A DNA stretch of 64,000 nucleotides from Halovenus carboxidivorans (GTDB lineage Archaea; Halobacteriota; Halobacteria; Halobacteriales; Haloarculaceae), in assembly GCF_009831575.1 (NCBI RefSeq), contig NZ_WUUT01000004.1, forward strand, positions 40,138-104,137. The letters are read 5' to 3'. The notes below the pieces were generated by a model. That model searched no databases and had not been told where the DNA came from. It saw nothing but the letters and a program-made list of their open reading frames with translations. The position numbers and the translations under genes are program-made. Of the stretch, positions 26,527 through 36,136 are shown piece after piece (positions within the stretch are counted from its first letter, which is position 1; each line of letters opens with the position of its first letter).

Positions 26527-27338
26527 GCCTCGAAGCGGCCTTCGCGGACGAACCCGCCTTCGTCCCGTATCTCGCGGCTGGTGATCCGAGCTACGAGGCC
26601 TCGATCGAGTACGTCGAAGCGCTCGCCCGCGGCGGCGCGGACGCGATCGAACTCGGCCTCCCCTTCTCCGAACCCATCGCCGAGGGAACGACGATTCAGG
26701 AGGCAATCGTCCGGGCACTCGACGCCGGCATGACCCCGGACCGGTATCTCGAGTTCGTCCGCGAGGTCGACGTAGACGTGCCGCTGGTCTGTATGACCTA
26801 CTACAATCTGATCTACCAGTACGGCGAGAGCGACGGCCCGCGGTCGTTCGTCGAGGCCGCCGCCGAGGCGGGTATCGAGGGCTTCGTCGTCCCCGACCTC
26901 CCGGCCGAGGAGGCGGGACCGCTCCGGGCGGCCTGTGACGAGTTCGGGCTGGATCTCGTGTTCATCGTCGCGCCGACGACCGAGGGCGACCGCCTCGAAA
27001 CGATGAAAGAGCAGGTGTCGGGCTACGTCTACGTCCAGGCGCGCCTCGGCACGACGGGTGCCCGCGACGAGGTGTCCGATTACACGGAGCGCTCGCTCGC
27101 TCGGATCGCCGACTGGGACGTGCCCAAAGCCGTCGGCTTCGGGATCAAGACCGGCGACCACGCCGAGCGGATCGTTCGAGCGGGCGCGGACGGGATCATC
27201 GTCGGCTCCGCCCTGGTCGATATCGTCGCCGAAGGGTACGAAAACGGCGATTCGACCGAGGTGGTCGCCGACCGACTGGAGGCGAAAGCCCGGGAGCTAA
27301 AAGAGGGGGCGCTCGCCGGCGCGCCCGTCGAGCAGTAA
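26523..27338 (+). CDS. trpA: Tryptophan synthase alpha chain
   Basis: The 271-residue TIM barrel splits indole-3-glycerol phosphate and passes indole to TrpB. The catalytic Glu is in [10 protein letters not shown]. The usual PFSDPxADG loop reads PFSEPIAEG, so the position equal to Asp60 of the Salmonella enzyme is Glu. The phosphate site [12 protein letters not shown] and a [11 protein letters not shown] strand are intact. The start is GTG at 26523 inside the trpB stop. The next gene of the shikimate route follows after 46 bases. Confidence 0.94.
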   Translation: MSLEAAFADEPAFVPYLAAGDPSYEASIEYVEALARGGADAIELGLPFSEPIAEGTTIQEAIVRALDAGMTPDRYLEFVREVDVDVPLVCMTYYNLIYQYGESDGPRSFVEAAAEAGIEGFVVPDLPAEEAGPLRAACDEFGLDLVFIVAPTTEGDRLETMKEQVSGYVYVQARLGTTGARDEVSDYTERSLARIADWDVPKAVGFGIKTGDHAERIVRAGADGIIVGSALVDIVAEGYENGDSTEVVADRLEAKARELKEGALAGAPVEQ

Positions 27339-27384
27339 CCCGCAACCGGAACTAACATATTCGCTTATGCCAGAGGGTGACACG

Positions 27385-28191
27385 ATGACCGCAGGGAAGT
27401 CCGCACGACTCGACCGCATCGGGACAGGTGGGAAACACCTGATCGTCCCGATGGATCACGGAATCACACTCGGCGCAGTCAGCGGGCTGGCCGAGATCGA
27501 ATCGACAATCGACGCCGTCACGCGCGGCGGCGCGGACGCCGTGCTCACGCAGAAGGGGATCGCGCCACGGGTCCACGAGAGCAAAAACGACGCGGGGTAC
27601 ATCGTCCATCTCAACGGCTCCACCTCCATCGGCCCGGACGAGCGGGACAAGCGACCGACCGGCACGGTCAAAGACGCCATCCGAGCCGGCGCCGACGCCG
27701 TCTCTTTCCACATCAACGTCGGCAGCGAGTACGAACCCGAGCAGATCTCGCAACTCGGTGAACTGACCAGCACGGCCGAGGAGTACGGCATGCCGGTGCT
27801 GGCGATGACCTACGCCCGGGGTCACGACGTGCGCGACCAGAGCAACCCCGAAGGCTACGCCGAGGATCTGGCACACGCCACCCGACTCGGCGAGGAACTC
27901 GGCGCGGATCTGATCAAGACCGCCTACTCCGGCGACCCCGAGAGCTTCCAGCGCGTCGTCGAGGCGACGCGGCTGCCGGTCGTCATCGCCGGCGGAAGCA
28001 AGGGGACCGACACGGAGACGCTGTCGATGGTCCGCGGCGCAATCGACGCCGGTGCGGCCGGCGTCTCGATGGGACGGTCTATCTTCCAGCACGAGACCCC
28101 CGAGGCGATCACCGAGGCAATCGCGTCTGTCATCCACGACGGCGCGAACCCGGAAGACGCCGCCCGACAGGCCGGACTCGTCGAACACTGA
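27385..28191 (+). CDS. 2-amino-3,7-dideoxy-D-threo-hept-6-ulosonate synthase (class I aldolase family)
   Basis: The 268-residue aldolase-type barrel has HLIVPMDHGITLG near its start, a Schiff-base lysine candidate in GADLIKTAYSGD, and VIAGGSKGTDTETL. In archaea that lack DAHP synthase, this enzyme and DHQ synthase II make 3-dehydroquinate for aromatic amino acids. Its place right after trpA supports that role over fructose-bisphosphate aldolase. The ATG at 27385 is preferred because GAGGGTGA lies just upstream of it. The partner DHQ synthase II gene is not next door. Confidence 0.87.
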   Translation: MTAGKSARLDRIGTGGKHLIVPMDHGITLGAVSGLAEIESTIDAVTRGGADAVLTQKGIAPRVHESKNDAGYIVHLNGSTSIGPDERDKRPTGTVKDAIRAGADAVSFHINVGSEYEPEQISQLGELTSTAEEYGMPVLAMTYARGHDVRDQSNPEGYAEDLAHATRLGEELGADLIKTAYSGDPESFQRVVEATRLPVVIAGGSKGTDTETLSMVRGAIDAGAAGVSMGRSIFQHETPEAITEAIASVIHDGANPEDAARQAGLVEH

Positions 28192-28397
28192 TCGTAGCGG
28201 GCGGCTCACCGGCACCGTTTTCTCCCCGAGGAACGCGCCACTGCGGCCCGTCGAACGAACTGTGAACGCACGTCTGGGGACGTTCCGCCTCGGTTCCCGT
28301 GGGCGGGTGTCCCGACAGTTCTGTTCGTACCGTTGCGGAATCCTTTTGCCCGTGCTTGTGCATTCAATGGCCAACGGATGGTCGGGAGCACGCAGCT

Positions 28398-29948
28398 ATG
28401 ACGATGGAAGACCGAATCAACGAACTACGGGAGAAACGTGAACAGGCGCGCAAAGGCGGGGGCGAGGAGCGCATCGAGTCCCAGCACGAGAAGGGGAAAC
28501 TCACCGCCCGCGAACGCATCGATTACTTCCTCGACGACGGGACGTTCACCGAGTTCGATCAGTTTCGGACGCATCGGACTCACACCTTCGACATGCAGGA
28601 GAAGACGTACCCCGGTGACGGGGTGGTGACGGGCTACGGCGAGGTCAACGGCCGCACTGTCTTCGTCTTCGCGCACGACTTCACCGTTCTCGGTGGCTCG
28701 CTGGGCGAGGTCTTCGCCGAGAAGGTCACCAAGGTGATGGACAAGGCGATGGAGACGGGCGCGCCGGTGATCGGACTGAACGACTCCGCCGGCGCCCGAA
28801 TCCAGGAAGGAATCGACTCGCTGGCCGGTTACGCGGAGATTTTCCACCGCAACCAGCAGGCCAGCGGCTACATCCCCCAGATCTCGGCGATCATGGGTCC
28901 CTGCGCGGGCGGGGCCGTCTACTCGCCGGCGATCACGGACTTCATCATGATGGTCGAGGACACCAGTCACATGTTCATCACCGGGCCGGACGTGATCGAG
29001 ACGGTCACGGGCGAGCAGGTCGGGTTCGACGAACTCGGGGGCGCGAGCACACACGCCTCCGAATCCGGCGTCGCGCAGTTCACCGCCGCCGACGAGAAGG
29101 AAGCGCTCGACGATATCCGGTATCTCCTCTCCTATCTCCCACAGAACAACCTCGAAGATCCGCCGCGGCTCGATCCGTGGGACGACCCCGACCGCGAGGA
29201 CGAACAACTCCGCGAGATCGTCCCAGACGAACCCCGCAAGCCATACGACATCGTCGACGTGATCGACAGCGTCGTCGACGAGGGCTCGTTCTTCGAGGTC
29301 GCCGATTCCTTCGCCCGCAACATCGTCACCGGCTTCGGTCGACTCGACGGCCACTCTATCGGCATCGTCGCCAACCAGCCCCGGGTCAACGCCGGCACGC
29401 TCGATATCAAATCCTCGCGGAAGGCCGCCCGGTTCGTGCGATTCTGTGACGCCTTCAACATCCCGATCCTGACGTTCGTCGACGTGCCCGGGTTCATGCC
29501 CGGGACCGATCAGGAACACAACGGGATCATCGTCCACGGCGCGAAACTGCTCTACGCGTTCTCCGAGGCCACGGTGCCGCTGATGACGGTCATCACGCGG
29601 AAGGCCTACGGCGGCGCCTACGACGTGATGGCCTCGAAGCACATCGGCGCGGATGTCAACTACGCCTGGCCGACCGCCGAGGTGGCGGTGATGGGGCCGA
29701 AGGGCGCGGTCAACGTGCTGTACAGCGACGAACTCGAAGCGGCCGACGACCCGGAGGCTCGCCGCAAGGAACTCATCGACGAGTACCGCGATCAGTTCGC
29801 AAACCCCTACACCGCCGCGGACCGCGGGTTCGTCGACGCGGTGATCGAACCGGAGAAAACTCGGCCACAACTCATCAGCGACCTGGAGATGCTCCGCTCG
29901 AAGCGAAAGTCACAACCGGAGAAGAAACACGGGAACATCCCACTTTGA
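28398..29948 (+). CDS. pccB: Acyl-CoA (propionyl-CoA) carboxylase, carboxyltransferase subunit
   Basis: The 516-residue subunit moves CO2 from carboxybiotin to acyl-CoA. It has the two crotonase-like halves of the family: the first with [12 protein letters not shown] and [12 protein letters not shown], the second with [13 protein letters not shown] and [15 protein letters not shown]. Propionyl-CoA is the likely main substrate, as in Haloferax mediterranei, but acetyl-CoA use is possible. The start ATG is at 28398; the open frame upstream is Cys-rich and unsupported. It begins the pccB-pccX-pccA operon. Confidence 0.92.
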   Translation: MTMEDRINELREKREQARKGGGEERIESQHEKGKLTARERIDYFLDDGTFTEFDQFRTHRTHTFDMQEKTYPGDGVVTGYGEVNGRTVFVFAHDFTVLGGSLGEVFAEKVTKVMDKAMETGAPVIGLNDSAGARIQEGIDSLAGYAEIFHRNQQASGYIPQISAIMGPCAGGAVYSPAITDFIMMVEDTSHMFITGPDVIETVTGEQVGFDELGGASTHASESGVAQFTAADEKEALDDIRYLLSYLPQNNLEDPPRLDPWDDPDREDEQLREIVPDEPRKPYDIVDVIDSVVDEGSFFEVADSFARNIVTGFGRLDGHSIGIVANQPRVNAGTLDIKSSRKAARFVRFCDAFNIPILTFVDVPGFMPGTDQEHNGIIVHGAKLLYAFSEATVPLMTVITRKAYGGAYDVMASKHIGADVNYAWPTAEVAVMGPKGAVNVLYSDELEAADDPEARRKELIDEYRDQFANPYTAADRGFVDAVIEPEKTRPQLISDLEMLRSKRKSQPEKKHGNIPL

Positions 29949-29964
29949 TATGGGGGGGACGAGT

Positions 29965-30255
29965 ATGGACGAGGAGATGCAGTCGGTACAGATCGACGGT
30001 CACCGGGTAACGATCCCGCCGGACGCGTCCGCCTCGGAAGCGGCGGCCATCTCGGCGGCTATGGGGGCACATATCAGGGATCAGCAGGCGGCCGCGGCGG
30101 CGGCCGACGAGGAGGAACCCGACGACGAGGACTGGGAGGGCGAGCGGTTCGCCTTCGCCGGTCGTCTGGAGGGAGTCGGGATCGGCACCCGCCGCGTCCC
30201 GCGAGAGGTACCGACCGACAGGTGGACAGCAGCAGGACGAGCAGACAGATACTAA
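29965..30255 (+). CDS. pccX: Small third subunit of acyl-CoA carboxylase (PccX-like)
   Basis: The 96-residue acidic protein sits between the two catalytic subunit genes, 16 bases after pccB and three before pccA. It starts [20 protein letters not shown], continues with an Ala-rich helix and ends [11 protein letters not shown]. The WxxxGR end recalls small acyl-CoA carboxylase epsilon subunits of actinobacteria. Haloferax mediterranei has a like-placed pccX. Its job is probably assembly of the complex. The run of seven G just upstream (29952-29958) acts as ribosome-binding site for the ATG at 29965. Confidence 0.8.
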   Translation: MDEEMQSVQIDGHRVTIPPDASASEAAAISAAMGAHIRDQQAAAAAADEEEPDDEDWEGERFAFAGRLEGVGIGTRRVPREVPTDRWTAAGRADRY

Positions 30256-30258
30256 CAC

Positions 30259-32124
30259 ATGACAGGAGACACATTCGACAAGGTACTGGTCGCGAACCGC
30301 GGTGAGATCGCGGTTCGGGTCATGCGCGCGTGTGAGGATCTCGGAATCGATACCGTCGCGGTCTACAGCGAAGCGGACAAACACGCCGGACACGTCCGGT
30401 ACGCCGACGAGGCTTACAACGTCGGCCCGGCGCGGGCGGCGGACTCGTATCTCGACCACGAGGCGATCATCGACGCCGCCAAACGCTCCGGCGCGGACGC
30501 GATCCATCCCGGCTACGGATTTCTCGCGGAGAATGCGGTCTTCGCCGGCAAGGTCGAGGAGACCGAGGGGGTGACGTGGATCGGTCCGTCCAGCGAAGGA
30601 ATGGAGCAACTCGGCGAGAAGACGAAGGCTCGGACGATCATGGACGAAGCGGGCGTTCCCATCGTCCCCGGGACGACCGACCCGGTGACCGAACCGGAGG
30701 AAGTGACGGAGTTCGGCGAGGAGTACGGCTTCCCCGTGGCGATCAAGGCGGAGGGGGGCGGCGGCGGCCGGGGGATGACCGTCGTCCGCGGCGAAGAGGA
30801 GGTCGAGGACAAACTCGATACCGCCAAACGCGAGGGCGAGGCGTACTTCGACAACGACTCGGTCTACCTGGAGCGCTACCTCGAAAACCCGCGCCACGTC
30901 GAGGTGCAGATCATCGCCGACCACCACGGAAACGTCCGTCACCTCGGTGAGCGGGACTGCTCGCTGCAGCGCCGTCACCAGAAGGTCATCGAGGAGGGGC
31001 CCTCGCCCGCGCTGTCGGACGAACTCCGCGAGGAGATCGGTGAAGCCGCCCGCCAGGGCGTCCAGGAGGCCGATTACGTCAACGCGGGCACCGTCGAGTT
31101 CCTCGTCGAGGAGGATCCCGACCGCGACCCGGACGACCTGCTCGGCCCGGAGACGGACTTCTACTTCCTCGAAGTCAACACCCGGATCCAGGTCGAACAC
31201 TGCGTCACCGAGGAGATCACGGGCATCGACATCGTCAAGTGGCAACTGCGGGTCGCACAGGGCGAGGAACTGTCCTTCTCGCAGGACGACGTGGACATCG
31301 AGGGCCACGCCTTCGAGTTCCGAATCAACGCCGAGAACGCCGCGAACGAGTTCGCGCCCGCCACCGGCGGCACGCTGGAGACGTACGACCCACCGGGCGG
31401 CGTCGGCGTCCGGATGGACGACGCGCTCCGGCAGGGCGACGACCTCGTGACGGATTACGACTCGATGGTCGCGAAACTGATCGTCAGCGGCGAGGACCGA
31501 ACCGAGTCCATCGCCCGCGCCAAACGCGCCCTCGCGGAGTACGAGATCGAGGGCATCGTCACGATCATCCCGTTCCATCGGATGATGCTCGACGACCAGC
31601 GTTTCGTCGACGGCCTCCACACGACGAAGTACCTCGACGAACACATGGACCACTCCCGCATCGAGGAGGCCCAAAAGCGGTGGGGAACGGAGACCTCGAC
31701 CGCCGAGAGCGACGAGGAGGTCACTCAGCGGGAGTTCACCGTCGAAGTCGACGGCAAGCGCTTCGAGGTCGAACTCGAAGAACGGGGCGCACCGCCGATT
31801 CAGGCCCCGAGCGGCGGCGACAGCGGTGGCGGGGGCGGCGGCCAGTCCCAGCGACCCGACCGCGCCGGACCCGGCGACGACGACTCCGGATCCACCAGCG
31901 TCAGCGCCGACGGCGAGACCGTCTCCGCGGAGATGCAGGGAACGATCCTCGAAATCAACGTCAGCGAGGGCGACGAAGTCGCCGCCGGTGACGTGCTCTG
32001 CGTCCTCGAAGCGATGAAGATGGAAAACGACATCGTCGCAGAATACGGCGGAACCGTCGCCGAGGTCGCGATCAGCGAGGGCGACAGCGTCGACATGGGC
32101 GATCCGATGTTCGTCATCGAATAG
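30259..32124 (+). CDS. pccA: Acyl-CoA carboxylase, biotin carboxylase plus biotin carrier subunit
   Basis: The 621-residue protein joins a biotin carboxylase (1-about 450; [20 protein letters not shown], glycine loop [10 protein letters not shown], and ATP-grasp [10 protein letters not shown]) to a carrier domain at the end. A Gly/Ser-rich linker lies at about 513-535. The biotin lysine is Lys587 in VLEAMKMEN. It charges biotin with bicarbonate and ATP, and PccB then carboxylates the acyl-CoA. Route: propionyl-CoA to methylmalonyl-CoA. It is third in its operon. Confidence 0.95.
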   Translation: MTGDTFDKVLVANRGEIAVRVMRACEDLGIDTVAVYSEADKHAGHVRYADEAYNVGPARAADSYLDHEAIIDAAKRSGADAIHPGYGFLAENAVFAGKVEETEGVTWIGPSSEGMEQLGEKTKARTIMDEAGVPIVPGTTDPVTEPEEVTEFGEEYGFPVAIKAEGGGGGRGMTVVRGEEEVEDKLDTAKREGEAYFDNDSVYLERYLENPRHVEVQIIADHHGNVRHLGERDCSLQRRHQKVIEEGPSPALSDELREEIGEAARQGVQEADYVNAGTVEFLVEEDPDRDPDDLLGPETDFYFLEVNTRIQVEHCVTEEITGIDIVKWQLRVAQGEELSFSQDDVDIEGHAFEFRINAENAANEFAPATGGTLETYDPPGGVGVRMDDALRQGDDLVTDYDSMVAKLIVSGEDRTESIARAKRALAEYEIEGIVTIIPFHRMMLDDQRFVDGLHTTKYLDEHMDHSRIEEAQKRWGTETSTAESDEEVTQREFTVEVDGKRFEVELEERGAPPIQAPSGGDSGGGGGGQSQRPDRAGPGDDDSGSTSVSADGETVSAEMQGTILEINVSEGDEVAAGDVLCVLEAMKMENDIVAEYGGTVAEVAISEGDSVDMGDPMFVIE

Positions 32125-32210
32125 CGCCCCGCGCCGAAATCTGTTCCTACCGCGTCAGTAGCCGTCGCTTTCGCCGATACTGTTAATTCATCCGAGGACT
32201 ATGAGTGTGC

Positions 32211-33419
32211 ATGGCATTCGCACGGCACGAGTCCGGACTCCGGGCGGAGATTGCGGCCCTTCTCTCCCAGGTCCACCCGGTCTTTATGATTCCGCCCCTG
32301 GCGGCCTCGTGGTTCGGTGCGGTCGTCGCCGGCGGGGTCACGATGTCCCACGGAGCAATCCACATGGCCGCGATGTTCTTCGCGGTCTACACCGCCCACG
32401 TCAAGGACGGCTACATCGACTTCTACGAACGGGGCGAGGACGAGGATCACCCGCTGACGAGGTGGGGCTGTCGGACGGCGCTGCTCGCCGCTGGCGTCGG
32501 ATTCGCTGCCTGTACGCTCGCGCTGGGTGTTCTCGTCGGTTCCGGTGCGGCGCTGATCACGCTGCCGACGTGGTTCATCGGCTATCTCCACGCCCCGCAA
32601 CTGGACACCAACCCGGTGACGACGACGCTGGGGTATCCGACCGGCATCGCACTGGCGATACTCGGCGGTTTCGTCGTCCAGACCGGCACACTGACCCCCG
32701 CCATCCTCGGCTTCGCGCTGGTCTTTCTGACGACGCTGGCGGGAGTGAAGATCATCGACGACGAACAGGATTACGAGTACGACCGCTCTATCGACAAGCG
32801 AACGGTCTCGGTGCTGGTCGGGCGGTCGCCGGGCCGAACCATCGCCGTCTCGTTGCTCGCGCTCGGACTCGTCGGGGTGCTCTGGGGGACGATCAGCGGC
32901 CTGTTCCCTCCTTCGTCGCCCGTCGCTGCTCTCGCCTTCGGCTCCGTCGCGCTCGTCGCCCGCCGCGCTCGGCCGACGATTGCGACGATGCTTCTGATCC
33001 GCGGCGCGTACGTCTTCCTCGCGCTCCTGCTGGTCGCGGTCTGGTTCCGACCGCTCTCCGGGGCCACCCTTCCGGACATCACGGTTCTCGGTCCCTACAC
33101 CTACCTGGCGACCGAGCTCGTCTTCGGAGCAGTCGCGTTCGGGCTGCTCTATTACGCCGGTTCGCTCCGCTCGGCCGCACGGACTATCGCCGCCGTCTAT
33201 CCGATCGCGTACCTCTGGGACTGGTACACCCTGGAGGTCGGCGTCTTCGAGATCGTGATGCGCTCGGGCTACGACCTGTTCGGCATCCCGGTCGAGGAGC
33301 ACATCTTCATGATCGTCGTCCCGGCGCTGGTGCTCGGCTTTCACGAGGCGATGGGTGCTATCGCGGAGCCGTCGCCCGCCACCGAGACGACGAGCACTCG
33401 CCCCGTAGACGACGATTAG
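32211..33419 (+). CDS. UbiA-type prenyltransferase fused to a carotenoid (lycopene) cyclase half-domain
   Basis: Residues 1-about 270 form a UbiA membrane prenyltransferase with both Asp-rich motifs: VKDGYIDFYERGED near 66 and IDDEQDYEYDRSIDKRT near 183. Residues about 290-395 hold three helices with the CarR/CrtYcd cyclase pattern: a WDWYTLEVGVFE helix, then LFGIPVEEHIFM. Archaeal lycopene cyclases normally carry two such halves; here there is one. The pairing mirrors CrtEb with CrtYe/f, which make cyclic C50 carotenoids in actinobacteria. The product is not known. TATA (GTTAATTC, about 32182-32189) lies 26 bases before ATG 32211, so a leaderless start is chosen. Confidence 0.8.
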   Translation: MAFARHESGLRAEIAALLSQVHPVFMIPPLAASWFGAVVAGGVTMSHGAIHMAAMFFAVYTAHVKDGYIDFYERGEDEDHPLTRWGCRTALLAAGVGFAACTLALGVLVGSGAALITLPTWFIGYLHAPQLDTNPVTTTLGYPTGIALAILGGFVVQTGTLTPAILGFALVFLTTLAGVKIIDDEQDYEYDRSIDKRTVSVLVGRSPGRTIAVSLLALGLVGVLWGTISGLFPPSSPVAALAFGSVALVARRARPTIATMLLIRGAYVFLALLLVAVWFRPLSGATLPDITVLGPYTYLATELVFGAVAFGLLYYAGSLRSAARTIAAVYPIAYLWDWYTLEVGVFEIVMRSGYDLFGIPVEEHIFMIVVPALVLGFHEAMGAIAEPSPATETTSTRPVDDD

Positions 33420-33464
33420 TTCCGGGAGCGAAACAGGGAGGTGCCTCGGCGCTAACCCCCGTCC

Positions 33465-33656
33465 ATGAGCGAGGAGTTCCCCGACGACCTCCCCGACGGA
33501 ATCCCCGAGGAACACGCCGAACGCGCCCGCGAACTCCAGATGCAGCTGCTCGCGTTGCGCGCTCAACTCGAATCGGCCAACTTCGAGAACAAGGAGGCCT
33601 ACCGCCGGAAGATCAACGAGAAAGAGGGGGAACTCGAAGCGCTGAAACGGTCCTGA
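33465..33656 (+). CDS. Small coiled-coil protein
   Basis: The 63-residue product starts MSEEFPDDLPDGIPEEHAER and then runs as a charged helix rich in Leu/Glu (RELQMQLLALRAQLE) to the end. It looks like a short coiled coil with no catalytic residues. I do not know its function. It lies 45 bases after the UbiA-cyclase gene in the same direction and may be co-transcribed. The opposing membrane-protein gene ends 79 bases further on. Confidence 0.65.
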   Translation: MSEEFPDDLPDGIPEEHAERARELQMQLLALRAQLESANFENKEAYRRKINEKEGELEALKRS

Positions 33657-33734
33657 GATGTCAGTTCAGTCGTGGGTCGTATCGGCTTCTCACGCGAGTC
33701 TCGCGGGTCGACTGGTGGGACAGTCGAGTGCTCG

Positions 33735-34442
33735 TCAGTCGGAGTCCTGTGTGCCGTTGTCAGGAGACGACCAGCCACAACGCTGGCACTCCTCTGCATC
33801 CGCGCCGATGTATCTATTACAGTCCGGGCACCGCCGTGATCCAGACTCTTCGAGCGTGTCTGCCTCGATCCAACGCTGTCGCTGTCGCCGTCTGCGTCTG
33901 ATCAGACCGCCAACGGCCAGTCCGACTGCGATACCGAGGCCTACGACAGAGACGAGTGCCGAGAGAATGTTGGCCTGTACGTTCCCCGTGTACTGTGCTG
34001 TTAGCTCGTAACACTCCGACTCGTACTGGATCTCGTTTATATTCTGAGTCGTATCCAGCAGCAGGTCGAACTCCTCGGGGTGTCTGCGCGTGACGTACAC
34101 CTCACCCGCTCGGGACGCTTCCAGCGCCGAGCGGAACACGTCCTGCGCTTCCGGCGATAGCTCGCTGTATCGGGTCTCCGCAGTCATCGTACGGTTGTCC
34201 GTCCCGTTCTCTCCGCCGCGGTCCGGACACTGCTCGACGGTGTACTCGATTTTCTCGCCGTTCGCATCGATCACTCCGGCACCGAGGAGCGTAACCACCG
34301 CGACTGCAACACCCAGCAGGATGTACAGTAGATAGACGGGGAGCGTTCCCTTGGATGTCAAGTAGACCGCGATAGCCCCGCCAACGAGACAGACCGGTGC
34401 GGCGATCAGCAACAACACGTTGACTGTCGGCACCGGGGCCAT
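33735..34442 (-). CDS. Membrane protein with C-terminal zinc ribbon
   Basis: The 235-residue protein has two N-terminal helices (about 5-50), an outer domain of about 100 residues with two cysteines (EQCPDRG and ESECYEL), a third helix at about 168-190, a run of arginines (RRRRRQRQR) and a CPDC...CQRC ribbon that should bind zinc in the cytoplasm. The layout suggests a signalling or assembly role but I do not know the family function. A TATA-like CTTATTC is about 27 bases upstream of the ATG at 34442, which decides the start. Confidence 0.68.
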   Translation of the reverse strand: MAPVPTVNVLLLIAAPVCLVGGAIAVYLTSKGTLPVYLLYILLGVAVAVVTLLGAGVIDANGEKIEYTVEQCPDRGGENGTDNRTMTAETRYSELSPEAQDVFRSALEASRAGEVYVTRRHPEEFDLLLDTTQNINEIQYESECYELTAQYTGNVQANILSALVSVVGLGIAVGLAVGGLIRRRRRQRQRWIEADTLEESGSRRCPDCNRYIGADAEECQRCGWSSPDNGTQDSD

Positions 34443-34569
34443 ACGACAGACCTGTTCCAATTTCGGAATAAGTTTTGTGACTCCGTGTCACGTTTTCCGA
34501 CGCTGGTCGGTGCTATCCAGTACCGGCGAACGCAGGGGCGGGAAACTCGCACGCAGAACGCCGACTCTC

Positions 34570-35313
34570 TCAGGACCAGTCCCGTGAAACCTTCGTCTCG
34601 CTGGCGTTGATTTCCTCGAGTAACCACGCGGCCGCGCCGTCGAGTGCGTCTTGGTCGGTCGCGGTGATCTTCAGCCGGTTGTGTCCTTCCTCGCGGTCGG
34701 GGTAACAGCCCACGGACACGTCGAACTCCGACTGGACCTCGTCGAGCGCCCAGACGATGTTGCCCTCCGGCTCGACGGTGTACAGGAAGGTCGACCGGCT
34801 CTCGCCGTCGAAAGCTTCGGCGACAGTCTCGAACATCGCCTTCAGTTCGTCCGGGATGCCCGGCATGACGTAGACGTTCTCGATGACACAGCCGGGTGCG
34901 AGCCCCTCGGGATTCGACAGTGGACGACTCCCGGCCGGCAGGGACGCCTCCGCCTCCATGTCGATGTCGAGTTCGAGTTCGGGCCGGGCCTCCTCGTACC
35001 GTCTGATCTTCTCCTCGATCGTTTCGAGGACGGGTTCCCGGACGACCATCTCGCGGTCGAAGGCGTCCGAGACGGCTTCCATCGTCACGTCGTCCGGCGT
35101 TCCCCCCGTCCCGCCGGTCACGAGGACGGCGTCGAACTCGTCGTTGTAGGCCCGCACTCGGTCGGCAATCACCGCGCGGTCGTCGGGGAGTGCGAGCACG
35201 CGCTCGACGGTCGCACCTCGGTCTGTGATCTGGTCGGCCAGCCACGTCGCGTTGCTGTTTACCGTATCCCCCGCCAGCAGTTCGTCCCCGACCGTGATGA
35301 TTGCGACTTCCAT
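34570..35313 (-). CDS. CinA-like molybdopterin-binding domain protein
   Basis: The 247-residue protein starts MEVAIITVGDELLAGDTVN and contains VLVTGGTGGTPDD, the core of the MoCF-binding/CinA N-terminal fold. Bacterial CinA domains act as ADP-ribose pyrophosphatases or bind molybdopterin; the archaeal form lacks the deamidase half. Its true substrate is open. The ATG at 35313 matches family starts; an open frame continues 17 codons upstream. It is next to the tRNA locus, reading away from it. Confidence 0.85.
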   Translation of the reverse strand: MEVAIITVGDELLAGDTVNSNATWLADQITDRGATVERVLALPDDRAVIADRVRAYNDEFDAVLVTGGTGGTPDDVTMEAVSDAFDREMVVREPVLETIEEKIRRYEEARPELELDIDMEAEASLPAGSRPLSNPEGLAPGCVIENVYVMPGIPDELKAMFETVAEAFDGESRSTFLYTVEPEGNIVWALDEVQSEFDVSVGCYPDREEGHNRLKITATDQDALDGAAAWLLEEINASETKVSRDWS

Positions 35314-35390
35314 TACAGAAGCCTTTGCCGTCGAGAAAAATAGGCTTTCGTTCCGCCCCGTCACCGGGACGTGAGCGTATCTCGGACGGA

Positions 35391-35417
35391 GTAGCGGGCG
35401 GTGGATTTGAACCCCGG
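35391..35417 (-). repeat. Decayed copy of the initiator tRNA 3' end
   Basis: Over 27 bases this site matches the 3' end of the neighbouring tRNA gene (35506-35532) at 24 positions, in the same orientation and 115 bases away. It covers the T arm and acceptor 3' strand only; the T stem no longer pairs fully, so it is not a working tRNA. Such copies are typical of attachment-site scars from elements that integrate at tRNA 3' ends. No integrase is nearby. Confidence 0.6.
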
Positions 35418-35507
35418 TCGTTTCGGTCCCCTCCCTCGTCCAAATCCAGTCAGGAACTTTGATTCACAGACGACTCGCTTCGCTCGTCGTGTGGTTCATC
35501 AGAAAGT

Positions 35508-35581
<74 letters not shown>

Positions 35582-35693
35582 ATCAGTTCATAACCTCGGT
35601 CACCGCTTAAGGATTGTGTTTCGGTTGCCGTCTGTGAGATTCACCCACGATGGCGTCGAAAGGAACAGGACACTCCCACCCCTCGATTCGGGT

Positions 35694-36083
35694 ATGGCTG
35701 ACTCCGAGTACACCTATCACTGCATCGACCCCGAGGAACTTCCGTCGACTCCGGAGTATCCCTGTGACCGCCGCTCGGTCAGCGACGACGCTGATCTCGG
35801 ACTGCTCGCTGCCGCCGTCTACGAACTCGCCCCGGGCGAACAACTCCCCCGGAGCTACCATTACCACGAACAGCGCGAAGAACTGTTCTCCGTCCGCGAA
35901 GGACAACTCACCGTCGAGACCCCCGACGGCGAGTACGAGGTCGAGGCCGGCGAACTCTTCGTTGCCCACCCGGAGAGTCCCCACCGTGCGTACAATCCCG
36001 ACACGGCCGACGAACCCGTCGTCGTCCTCGGCGTCGGAGCACCCTCGACCGACATCGCACACCCCTACGATCCCGACGAGTAA
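35694..36083 (+). CDS. Cupin-fold protein
   Basis: The 129-residue protein has one cupin barrel with metal-ligand-like residues in SYHYHEQREELFSV and HPESPHRAYN (about residues 57-105). It is small and acidic, with no extra domain. Single-domain cupins of this type may be isomerases, dioxygenases or sugar sensors, so the activity is open. The ATG at 35694 starts MADSEYTYHCIDPEELP; sequence upstream overlaps the tRNA region and is not coding. Confidence 0.8.
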   Translation: MADSEYTYHCIDPEELPSTPEYPCDRRSVSDDADLGLLAAAVYELAPGEQLPRSYHYHEQREELFSVREGQLTVETPDGEYEVEAGELFVAHPESPHRAYNPDTADEPVVVLGVGAPSTDIAHPYDPDE

Positions 36084-36136
36084 CGCCCGATCGGAGCGGT
36101 CGTACAGCCTTAAGACGCTCCCGTCCCGCTGTTGTG

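Noticed and set aside
28425-29870. A 481-codon antisense frame over pccB
   Set aside because: Mirror frame of a conserved gene; composition is Val/Asp/Arg-rich without motifs.
35470-35492. Palindrome-like ACGACTCGCTTCGCTCGTCGT between the tRNA copies
   Set aside because: Only the outer five bases pair well; similar CTCGCTTCGCTCG strings are common in haloarchaeal DNA. No terminator or RNA gene can be supported.
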